This document shows, piece by piece, positions 1-4,946 of a stretch of DNA of 5,393 bases (the stretch's first letter is position 1; every line of letters starts with the position of its first letter). Source of the DNA: Pseudomonadota bacterium (GTDB lineage Bacteria; Pseudomonadota; Alphaproteobacteria; Rhizobiales; Devosiaceae). Location of the stretch: contig JAEZHZ010000349.1 of the NCBI GenBank assembly GCA_023436745.1, positions 1 to 5,393 of the forward strand, written 5' to 3'. Both the position numbers and the translations under genes were made by a program. The notes beneath the pieces are model-generated. The model was not told the origin of the DNA, searched no databases, and worked only from the letters and a program-made list of their open reading frames with translations.

Positions 1-3
1 CCC

Positions 4-1296
4 ATGTCCCGCACCGACGCTATTCTGGCGCGCCTGTCGCGCCTGCATCCCAGGTTGATCGACCTCAGCCTTGACCGGCTGCTGCCGTTGCTGGCCGCGC
101 TCGGCAATCCGCACCAGCACCTGCCACCCGTCATCCATGTCGCGGGCACCAACGCCAAGGGCTCGACCATCGCCTACCTCCGTGCCTTCCTCGAGGCAGC
201 GGGGCAGAAGGTCCATGTCTACAACTCCCCGCATCTCGTTCGCTTCAACGAGCGCATCCGCCTTGCCGGTACGCTTGTGGGCACCAGGCGCCTCAACGCC
301 ACGCTGGAGCGCGTGGAAGCGGTCAACGCCGGCCAGCCCATCACCTTCTTCGAAGTGACCACGGCAGCGGCCTTCGTGCTGTTCGCTGAAACACCGGCGG
401 ATTACCTGCTGCTCGAAACCGGCATGGGCGGCACCTACGACACCACCAACGTGGTCGAGCATCCGCTGGGCACGATCATCACGCCGGTCGATTTCGACCA
501 TCAGGGCTTTCTCGGCAACAGCCTCGCCGAAATCGCCGCCAACAAGGCCGGAATCCTCAAGCGCGGCAGCCTGTCGGTCATGGGCCTTCAGCGCCCCGAG
601 GGCCGCGCCGTTCTGGAGCGTGCCGCGCACCGGCTCGGAATCCGGCCGTTGTGGCAGGGCGAGGATTTCCACGGCGAGGAACAGGACGGACGTCTGGTTT
701 ACCAGGACCATCAGGGCCTGCTCGACCTGCCGCCGCCCGCTCTGCTCGGGCGGCACCAGTTCGATAACGCGGCACTCGCCATCGCTGCTACGCGCCACTT
801 CGGCCTGCCTGTCGATGAAGCGGCGCTTGCGAGAGGCCTGCGGAGCGTGGTCTGGCCGGCGCGGATGATGCCGCTGCCGGGTCCGCTGCGCGATCGCTTG
901 GGGCCCGGAGCCGAACTCTGGCTCGATGGCGGACACAATCCCCACGGTGCGGCGGCACTCGCCCGCACCATCGCCGATCTCGAGGCAAGCCGGCCGGCGC
1001 CGCTGATCCTGATCATGGGGATGATGAACAATCGCGACCCGGCTGATTTCCTCAAGCCGTTCGCCGGCATGGCGCAGGAGGTGCTGGGGGTGGCCATTCC
1101 GGGCGAAGCCAATGCGCACACGGCTGCCGAAATCGCCGCGGCGGCGCAGCGGAGCGGGTTTTCGGCGAGAGCAATGCCGTCGCTCGGCCGTGCCCTTGCC
1201 CGGGCAGCGCAAACCCCCGGCGCGAGAGTGCTGATCTGCGGCTCGCTGTATCTGGCCGGCGACGTGCTCGCGCGGAACCGCACGCCACCTGACTGA
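4..1296 (+). CDS. folC: Bifunctional dihydrofolate synthase / folylpolyglutamate synthase
   Basis: This is a cytoplasmic Mur-ligase-superfamily enzyme. It joins L-glutamate to dihydropteroate, then adds further glutamates to reduced folates, using ATP. At 430 residues it has normal family length and appears complete. Motifs seen in order: P-loop GTNAKGS (48-54); SPHLVRFNERI (75-85); FFEVTTAAAF (115-124); ETGMGGTYDTTN (138-149); ITPVDFDHQGFLG (159-171); NKAGI (180-184), whose Lys181 matches the family's carbamylated lysine; GRHQFDNAALA (249-259); WPARM (284-288); DGGHNP (308-313); C-terminal GSLYLAGDVL (413-422). Several depart from the common forms (GTNGKGS, GGRxDATN, EKAGI, PGR, DGAHNP), but the residues expected to do chemistry remain. 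The ATG at 4 gives the usual alphaproteobacterial N-terminus; only three bases precede it, so its ribosome binding site and operon partners cannot be seen. It converges with the peroxiredoxin gene. Confidence 0.96.
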   Translation: MSRTDAILARLSRLHPRLIDLSLDRLLPLLAALGNPHQHLPPVIHVAGTNAKGSTIAYLRAFLEAAGQKVHVYNSPHLVRFNERIRLAGTLVGTRRLNATLERVEAVNAGQPITFFEVTTAAAFVLFAETPADYLLLETGMGGTYDTTNVVEHPLGTIITPVDFDHQGFLGNSLAEIAANKAGILKRGSLSVMGLQRPEGRAVLERAAHRLGIRPLWQGEDFHGEEQDGRLVYQDHQGLLDLPPPALLGRHQFDNAALAIAATRHFGLPVDEAALARGLRSVVWPARMMPLPGPLRDRLGPGAELWLDGGHNPHGAAALARTIADLEASRPAPLILIMGMMNNRDPADFLKPFAGMAQEVLGVAIPGEANAHTAAEIAAAAQRSGFSARAMPSLGRALARAAQTPGARVLICGSLYLAGDVLARNRTPPD

Positions 1297-1312
1297 GACC
1301 AGTCTACAGCAC

Positions 1313-1341
1313 AAGAAAAGGGCGGCAGTGGCCTGCCGCCC
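1313..1341 (-). terminator. Intrinsic terminator of the peroxiredoxin gene
   Basis: A perfect 9-bp stem (GGGCGGCAG at 1320-1328, CTGCCGCCC at 1333-1341) encloses the four-base loop TGGC. On the minus strand the stem is followed by TTTTCTT (1319-1313), the classic arrangement for factor-independent termination. It begins about 33 bases past the peroxiredoxin stop. Read rightwards after folC, the same hairpin is followed by AGTTAGTCAG, which is not a T-tract, so any bidirectional activity is probably weak. Confidence 0.78.
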
Positions 1342-1373
1342 AGTTAGTCAGGGAGAAAACGTCTGCGCTTGGA

Positions 1374-2009
1374 TCAAGCGCGGGGCTGTGGGACAATGCG
1401 GAGGTAGGGCTTCAGTTCCTTCCAGCCTTCGGGATACTTGGCCTTGGCCTGCTCGTCGCTGACGGCCGGGACGATGATGACGTCCTCGCCATTCTTCCAG
1501 TTCACGGGCGTCGCAACCTGGTGCTTGGCGGTCAGCTGCAGCGAGTCGATGACGCGCAGCACTTCGTCGAAGTTGCGGCCGGTGGACGCCGGATACTCGA
1601 TCTTGAGCTTCACCTTCTTGTCCGGCCCGATGACGAACACCGAGCGCACCGTCAGGGTGTTGTCGGCGTTGGGGTGGATCATGTCGTACTTGCGCGCCAC
1701 TTCGCCGGTGGTGTCGGCGAGCAGCGGGAAGTTGAGGGCGGTGCCCTGGGTTTCCTCGATGTCCTTGGCCCAGCCCGCGTGGTCTTCCAGCTTGTCGACC
1801 GAAAGGCCCAGCACCTTCACGCCGCGCTTGTCGAACTCGTCCTTCAGCTTGGCGGTGTAGCCGAGCTCCGTGGTGCACACCGGGGTGAAGTTCTTCGGAT
1901 GGCTGAACAGGACGGCCCAGGACCCTTCGATGTAGTCGTAGAAGTGGATCGGGCCCTCGGTGGAATCGAGGGTGAAATCGGGGGCGGTGTCGCCGATGAG
2001 AATTGCCAT
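1374..2009 (-). CDS. 1-Cys peroxiredoxin (Prx6 subfamily)
   Basis: This is a cytosolic thiol peroxidase that reduces hydrogen peroxide and organic hydroperoxides. It has 211 residues, a normal length for the Prx6 subfamily. The active site PxxxTxxC reads P38-KNF-T42-PV-C45, with Cys45 as the peroxidatic cysteine. Arg122 in TLTVRSVFVIG is the conserved arginine of the active site. Cys45 is the only cysteine, so there is no resolving cysteine and regeneration must come from an outside reductant. The C-terminal domain (VNWKNGEDVIIVPAVSDEQA, about 168-187) is typical of Prx6 and absent from the typical 2-Cys AhpC group. No signal peptide is present. ATG 2009 is preceded by AAGGAAGA (2023-2016) at good spacing. 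An inverted repeat lies just upstream and an intrinsic terminator follows. The gene is separated from creA by 164 bases and is probably transcribed on its own. Confidence 0.96.
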   Translation of the reverse strand: MAILIGDTAPDFTLDSTEGPIHFYDYIEGSWAVLFSHPKNFTPVCTTELGYTAKLKDEFDKRGVKVLGLSVDKLEDHAGWAKDIEETQGTALNFPLLADTTGEVARKYDMIHPNADNTLTVRSVFVIGPDKKVKLKIEYPASTGRNFDEVLRVIDSLQLTAKHQVATPVNWKNGEDVIIVPAVSDEQAKAKYPEGWKELKPYLRIVPQPRA

Positions 2010-2173
2010 TCTTGCTCTTCCTTCTGGACGTGTCGCTGCACGTCCCTGTCTGCTCCGAATATCGCCAGTGGGGCCCCAAACTTCAGCCGCGCAGGGGGAA
2101 ATGGTTTTACGTATCTGCCGGCCCCGACGGCATAAGCTTCCACGTTAATCCCTGCGGGGGAAACAGGCGGGAC
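2010..2173 (-). other. Intergenic region upstream of the peroxiredoxin gene
   Basis: These 164 bases hold the likely peroxiredoxin promoter and the end of any creA transcript. The best sigma-70-like candidate I can find is CTGAAG (2086-2081), a 17-base spacer and GATATT (2063-2058), only a weak match to consensus. Other visible structure: TGGGGCCCCA, a 10-bp palindrome at 2069-2078; GGGGGAAA repeated at 2094-2101 and 2156-2163; and the inverted repeat listed separately at 2026-2045. No convincing terminator follows creA. No small ORF here is persuasive. Confidence 0.4.
2026..2045. promoter_or_regulatory. Perfect inverted repeat in the peroxiredoxin leader
   Basis: GGACGTG (2026-2032) and CACGTCC (2039-2045) are exact reverse complements around the six bases TCGCTG; a G-T pair could extend the stem by one. 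The repeat ends two bases upstream of the AAGGAAGA ribosome binding site. It could be an operator for a dimeric regulator, or an RNA hairpin in the leader that affects ribosome access or transcript stability. It has no following T-tract, so it is not an intrinsic terminator. Which role applies is inference. Confidence 0.5.
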
Positions 2174-2692
2174 TCACTCGGTGTTTACGGTCGCCGGCAC
2201 GGCGCCGGGCGGGCCATTCACCCAGGTTACCTCTCCCACTCCAAGCGGGATCACTGACAGGCTCATCTTGCCCGAACCCTGCTGGATTTGCCTCGCATGT
2301 GCCAGGTAGATCAGCGAGTTGTTGGGGGCATCGTAGATGCGGGTGACGCGCAGCGACTTCCAGATCAGCGACCGCGCCTCCCGGAAGATCTCTTCGCCCC
2401 CGCGGCGGGTGGAAATGTCGCCGATGGTGATCGGCCCCGTCACCGAGCAGTCGAGCGCGGAATAGGACGGGTCCTCGAACCAGTTGCCCTGGCTCAGCCG
2501 GTCGATGAAGGAGCGGTTGAAGTAAGCGAGGTGGCAGACGACGCCCTCCACCTCCGGATCGGCCAGGGCGTCGATCGCGATGTCGTTGCCGGTCCAGTCG
2601 ACGCCCACCGAGCCCACCTGACCGGCATCGCCGCAGCTTGCGAGCAGAAGTCCGGTTGCGGCGGCGGCGGCGAGTCGGGCGAACAGGTGCAT
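2174..2692 (-). CDS. creA: CreA-family protein, predicted lipoprotein
   Basis: This 172-residue envelope protein belongs to the CreA family, named after the first gene of the E. coli creABCD locus; its biochemical function is not established. Family hallmarks visible: an ALADPEVEGVVC segment (42-53), matching the FDDPDVxxVxC block of E. coli CreA; ALDCSVTGPI (79-88); SLIWKSLRVTRIYDAPNNSL (about 108-127); and a late SVIP block. Cys53 and Cys82 are the conserved pair and could form a disulfide. The N-terminus has an arginine, a hydrophobic Ala/Leu stretch and the lipobox LASC ending at Cys20, so it should be lipidated; E. coli CreA instead carries an ordinary cleavable signal. Residues after the lipid cysteine are Gly-Asp. 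ATG 2692 has GGAG (2702-2699) six bases upstream. It begins 56 bases after the permease stop and may be co-transcribed. No creB, creC or creD is present in the window. Confidence 0.88.
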   Translation of the reverse strand: MHLFARLAAAAATGLLLASCGDAGQVGSVGVDWTGNDIAIDALADPEVEGVVCHLAYFNRSFIDRLSQGNWFEDPSYSALDCSVTGPITIGDISTRRGGEEIFREARSLIWKSLRVTRIYDAPNNSLIYLAHARQIQQGSGKMSLSVIPLGVGEVTWVNGPPGAVPATVNTE

Positions 2693-2706
2693 GGCGGTCT
2701 CCGTGG

Positions 2707-2751
2707 TGACGCCTACAGGTGGTCGCGGTCGCGCCCCTGCGCAAGGCGTCA
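2707..2751. repeat. Inverted repeat between permease and creA
   Basis: TGACGCC (2707-2713) and GGCGTCA (2745-2751) are exact reverse complements separated by 31 bases. The right arm covers the TGA stop codon of the permease. A tandem GGTCGC repeat (2720-2731) and GCGCCCCTGCGC (2731-2742) lie between the arms, so nested folding is possible. With a loop this long it may be chance; it could otherwise be an intercistronic mRNA structure. Confidence 0.3.
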
Positions 2752-3564
2752 GAAGTGATTACGATGCAGATAACGCTCGAGCACCCGAACAAGTAGCGAC
2801 AGCGAGATCGTCATGGTGAGATAGAGGAAGGCCACCACATTGTAGGTCTCGAAGAACAGGAAGCTCGACGAGGCCGACAGCTTGCCGAGCTGGGTGATGT
2901 CCTGCACGCCCAGCGCCGACACCAGGGCGGAGTCCTTGACCATCGACACGAAGTCGTTGCCGAGCGGCGGCAGGATGGTGCGCAGCGCCTGCGGGAACAC
3001 GACGAGTCGGAAGCACTGCCAGCGGGAGAGCCCCAGCGACCGGGCCGCCTCGATCTGCCCGCGGTCGACCGACTCGATTCCCGCACGGAAGATTTCGGCG
3101 ATGAATGCCGAATAGCAGATGGCGAGAGCGAAGATGGCGCGCCAGACGAAATCGAAGCCTCGCACCGTCGCCGGCTCCATCCAGCCCAGCTCGATCAGCG
3201 GGCCCGCGAGCCAGTTGAACCCGGCGACCATCGCAGGGGCCGCGACGAAGGCGACATAGAACAGGAAGACGAGGATGGGGATGCCGCGGATGATCTCCAC
3301 GTAGAAGGTGGCGACCTCGCGCAGCAGGCGGTTGCCGGACGTGCGTGCCAGTGCCACCAGCAGCCCGAGCACGGTTGCCGCGGCGAAGGCGATGATGGTG
3401 ACCCACAGCGTGGTCACCACGCCCGCCGAGAGCGTCCGGAAGATCCCGGCATAGGTCGCATCGGCCGTGAGCGCCCACAGGCCTACGACGAACAGCAGCC
3501 CGATGGCGAGCAGCCACCAGGGCATCCGGGACAGCAGCGAGGGCGGGCGGGGCCGGTAGGTCAT
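2749..3564 (-). CDS. Polar amino acid ABC transporter permease (HisM/GlnP type)
   Basis: This is an inner-membrane permease subunit of the His/Glu/Gln/Arg/opine uptake family. From ATG 3564 it has 271 residues. Hydrophobic segments occur near 15-32, 46-75, 86-112, 141-158 and 241-262. RGIPILVFLFYVAF (93-106) matches the conserved early block of the family. The EAA loop, which docks on the ATPase, reads from EAARSLGLSRWQ (172-183) to FPQAL (190-194), then LPPLGNDFVSMVKDSAL (198-214). A loop of about 30 residues (109-139), longer than in compact family members, separates two of the membrane segments. ATG 3564 is preceded by AGGA nine bases upstream. An in-frame ATG at 3651 would add 29 Pro/Arg/Thr-rich residues translated through the palindromic spacer, so it was rejected. 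The binding protein gene lies just upstream; no ATPase gene is in the window. The exact substrate cannot be read from the permease. Confidence 0.95.
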   Translation of the reverse strand: MTYRPRPPSLLSRMPWWLLAIGLLFVVGLWALTADATYAGIFRTLSAGVVTTLWVTIIAFAAATVLGLLVALARTSGNRLLREVATFYVEIIRGIPILVFLFYVAFVAAPAMVAGFNWLAGPLIELGWMEPATVRGFDFVWRAIFALAICYSAFIAEIFRAGIESVDRGQIEAARSLGLSRWQCFRLVVFPQALRTILPPLGNDFVSMVKDSALVSALGVQDITQLGKLSASSSFLFFETYNVVAFLYLTMTISLSLLVRVLERYLHRNHF

Positions 3565-3608
3565 GGTCCTCGGTCCTGTCGCCGGGGCGGTGGCGGCGCG
3601 TGTCCGGC

Positions 3609-3640
3609 CATCATTCCCTCCCCGCAATGATGGGGGAGGG
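3609..3640. repeat. Interleaved palindromic element in the transporter spacer
   Basis: Four arms lie in the order A-B-A'-B': CATCATT (3609-3615), CCCTCCCC (3616-3623), AATGATG (3626-3632) and GGGGAGGG (3633-3640). A pairs exactly with A' and B exactly with B'. Two mutually exclusive hairpins are therefore possible; a full pseudoknot looks sterically poor because the connecting loops have 0, 2 and 0 bases. The element lies in the 96-base gap after the binding protein stop. It resembles G/C-rich intergenic palindromes that are dispersed in many alphaproteobacterial genomes. Such elements between binding protein and permease genes can stabilise the upstream mRNA and lower downstream expression, which is inference here. 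Confidence 0.6.
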
Positions 3641-3660
3641 GGGTGACGCAAGGTGCCGGA

Positions 3661-4452
3661 TCAATCGGCGCCGTACTCGAAGAACCAGTAATTGATGCGG
3701 TCCTCCAGCCAGCCTTCGGCCTCAAGCTCTGCCAGGGCGGCGTTGAAGGGCTCGACGAGGTCGGAGCCGGGGGTGAGGATGAAGCCGAACGGGTCGGACT
3801 TGATCGGCTCGCCCGCCTGCTTGAACGCACCCGGATCGGCGCCGATATAGCCGGCCGAAGCCGCCTGGTCGGCGATCACCGCATCGACGTCGCCCGCCTT
3901 CACGGCCTGTACGGCGGCGCCGAAACTGTCGAAGACCCTGACCCGCGGATTGCTCTCGTCGCCGTCGAGCACGTCGTAGATGGCGGTGTAGAAGGACGAT
4001 GTGCCGGCCTGGGCGCCGAACAGCAGGTCGGCGTTGTCGGCAAAGCTCTCCACCCCGGTGACGCGATCCTCGTCGGCCCGCACCAGCAGGTATTGTTCCA
4101 CCGTGATGAACGGGTCGGTGAAGTCGATCTGCTCCTCGCGCTCGGCGGTGATGGTGATGCCGTCGGCCCCGATGTCGAACTGTCCGGTCCGGACTGCCTC
4201 GATCATCACGTCCCAGGCGGTGAGATCCCACTCGACCTTGGCATTGAGCCGGCGGGCGACCTCGTTGATGACGTCGTATTCGAGCCCGATGCCCTCACCG
4301 GTCTGGGGGTCGGCGAAATTGAGCGGATAATAGGCGTTCTCGGTGACGGCGCGGATGGTGCGCCCCTCGAGATCGGGCAGGTCCTGCGCTGCGGCGGGCG
4401 CGAGGCCGAGTGCGAGCAGGGTGGCGGCGGCAGCAATTGCCTTGCTGGTCAT
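3661..4452 (-). CDS. Periplasmic amino acid-binding protein of an ABC transporter
   Basis: This family 3 solute-binding protein (SBP_bac_3 fold) captures a polar amino acid in the periplasm and passes it to the permease encoded just downstream. From ATG 4452 it has 263 residues. Residues 1-22 form a Sec signal peptide: Lys4, a hydrophobic Ala/Leu core, then APAAAQ with cleavage likely after Ala22. Family motifs: GLEYDVINEVARRL (56-69), the DVMIEAVRTGQFDIGADGIT region (81-100), TAEREEQIDFTDPF (102-115), AGTSSFY (149-155) and ADQAAS (194-199). By analogy with HisJ and LAO proteins, Arg105 and Thr151-Ser152 would hold the ligand carboxylate and Asp195 its amino group, which supports an alpha-amino acid ligand. 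The mature protein is clearly acidic. GGAG lies ten bases before the ATG. An open frame extends upstream to 4794 but overlaps the SelW-like gene and would bury the signal peptide. Substrate is unassigned. Confidence 0.95.
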   Translation of the reverse strand: MTSKAIAAAATLLALGLAPAAAQDLPDLEGRTIRAVTENAYYPLNFADPQTGEGIGLEYDVINEVARRLNAKVEWDLTAWDVMIEAVRTGQFDIGADGITITAEREEQIDFTDPFITVEQYLLVRADEDRVTGVESFADNADLLFGAQAGTSSFYTAIYDVLDGDESNPRVRVFDSFGAAVQAVKAGDVDAVIADQAASAGYIGADPGAFKQAGEPIKSDPFGFILTPGSDLVEPFNAALAELEAEGWLEDRINYWFFEYGAD

Positions 4453-4483
4453 GGTGGACGGTCTCCCCAGGTGAATCGGGGCG

Positions 4484-4513
4484 ACCTTACCGGATCGGCA
4501 GCCGGATTGTGAA
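4484..4513 (-). promoter_or_regulatory. Weak candidate promoter for the transporter genes
   Basis: TTCACA (4513-4508) resembles a -35 box (five of six consensus positions). An 18-base spacer leads to TAAGGT (4489-4484), which matches only three of six -10 positions. It would start transcription about 30 bases before the binding protein ATG. The poor -10 makes this tentative; read-through from the SelW-like gene, which ends 77 bases upstream, is an alternative. Confidence 0.2.
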
Positions 4514-4529
4514 TGGCCGCGAATGCCGC

Positions 4530-4850
4530 TCAGCCCGGCCCGTTCTCCCCGGCGGCGGCGCGGTCGATATGGCCGAGGCTCCGATCGGGGTCGATGCGGT
4601 CGCGCACCATCTGCTTGAGGATACGGATATCGGGGAAACCACCATCCCGCTTGCGCTCCCAGATCAGCTCGCCATCGAGCCTGATCTCGAAGATACCACC
4701 GGTGCCGGGCACGAGGACGACTTCGCCCATTTCGGTGCCGAAGGTGGAGAGCACTTCCTGCGCCATCCAGGCGGAGCGCAGCAGCCAGTTGCACTGGGTG
4801 CAGTAGGTGATGGAAAGCCGCGGCGCGGCGGTGTCGGTGAGATCGGCCAT
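4530..4850 (-). CDS. SelW/SelT/SelH-family thioredoxin-fold protein (Cys form)
   Basis: This 106-residue cytosolic protein belongs to the Rdx family (SelT/SelW/SelH-like). The strand-loop-helix start reads LSITYCTQCNWLLRSAW (12-28) and carries the redox motif C17-TQ-C20. In selenoprotein W of animals the second position is selenocysteine; here it is an ordinary cysteine codon. Further family features are the TGGIFEIRLDGELIWERKRD stretch (about 50-69), GGFPD (70-74), and the helix ILKQMVRDRI (77-86). About 20 Asp/Arg/Gly-rich residues follow the domain. A thiol-redox role is expected from the family, but bacterial members lack a firmly known partner or substrate. The start ATG 4850 is well supported by GGAGGT (4864-4859) eight bases upstream, and TATAAC lies about 30 bases upstream. 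The stop is 77 bases before the transporter binding protein; co-transcription is possible but unproven. Confidence 0.91.
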   Translation of the reverse strand: MADLTDTAAPRLSITYCTQCNWLLRSAWMAQEVLSTFGTEMGEVVLVPGTGGIFEIRLDGELIWERKRDGGFPDIRILKQMVRDRIDPDRSLGHIDRAAAGENGPG

Positions 4851-4880
4851 GGCGCTGGACCTCCGGTGGTTGCGCCGACC

Positions 4881-4910
4881 GTTATAGCGCCGGCCGGGGG
4901 ACAGCCGGAA
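4881..4910 (-). promoter_or_regulatory. Candidate promoter for the SelW-like gene
   Basis: TATAAC (4886-4881) matches five of six -10 consensus positions and stands out in otherwise GC-rich DNA. It would place the start near 4874, giving a leader of about 24 bases containing GGAGGT. The best -35 at 18-base spacing is TTCCGG (4910-4905), which matches only TT, so the promoter may need an activator or may not be real. Confidence 0.35.
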
Positions 4911-4913
4911 GGG

Positions 4914-4941
4914 TGCCGCCCGGAGAGGTCCCCGGGCGGCA
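4914..4941 (-). terminator. Hairpin, likely terminator after the DUF1236 gene
   Basis: A perfect 10-bp stem (TGCCGCCCGG at 4914-4923, CCGGGCGGCA at 4932-4941) encloses an eight-base loop and starts six bases after the DUF1236 stop codon. Position and strength suit a terminator. On the minus strand the stem is followed by CCCTTCCGG, with no real T-tract, so termination may be partial, or the hairpin may act by protecting the mRNA 3' end. Confidence 0.55.
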
Positions 4942-4946
4942 GTGCG

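Noticed and set aside
711..1283. A 190-residue minus-strand open frame inside folC.
   Set aside because: It is antisense to a gene with unbroken family motifs. Its Ala/Ser/Arg-rich translation shows no domain.
1521..2135. A 204-residue plus-strand open frame.
   Set aside because: It is antisense to the peroxiredoxin gene and rich in Gly/Val/Glu/His in the manner of a shadow frame, with no recognisable domain.
1844..2143. A possible leader ORF from GTG 2143, preceded by AGGGA, running into the peroxiredoxin gene.
   Set aside because: It overlaps the peroxiredoxin coding region by over 160 bases in another frame, becomes Pro/Ser/Arg-rich there, and resembles nothing known.
2145..3517. Arg-rich minus-strand frames overlapping creA and the permease.
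   Set aside because: They are frame-shifted readings of the same DNA, with runs of Arg, Gly and Ala and no domain features.
3565..3651. An upstream start for the permease at 3651.
   Set aside because: The added residues are translated from the palindromic spacer and are Pro/Arg-rich. ATG 3564 has a suitable ribosome binding site and gives a normal family length.
2174..4452. The idea of a novel defence or mobile system built around the transporter, creA and redox genes.
   Set aside because: All complete genes belong to familiar housekeeping or uptake families, and no nuclease, toxin, integrase or terminal repeat is visible.
3643..4512. A 289-residue plus-strand open frame.
   Set aside because: It lies antisense to the binding protein gene, which has a signal peptide and clear family motifs. 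Long antisense frames are expected in GC-rich codon-biased DNA.
4453..4794. An upstream extension of the binding protein to an ATG at 4794.
   Set aside because: It would overlap the SelW-like gene in another frame and bury the signal peptide. ATG 4452 has a ribosome binding site and gives a normal length.
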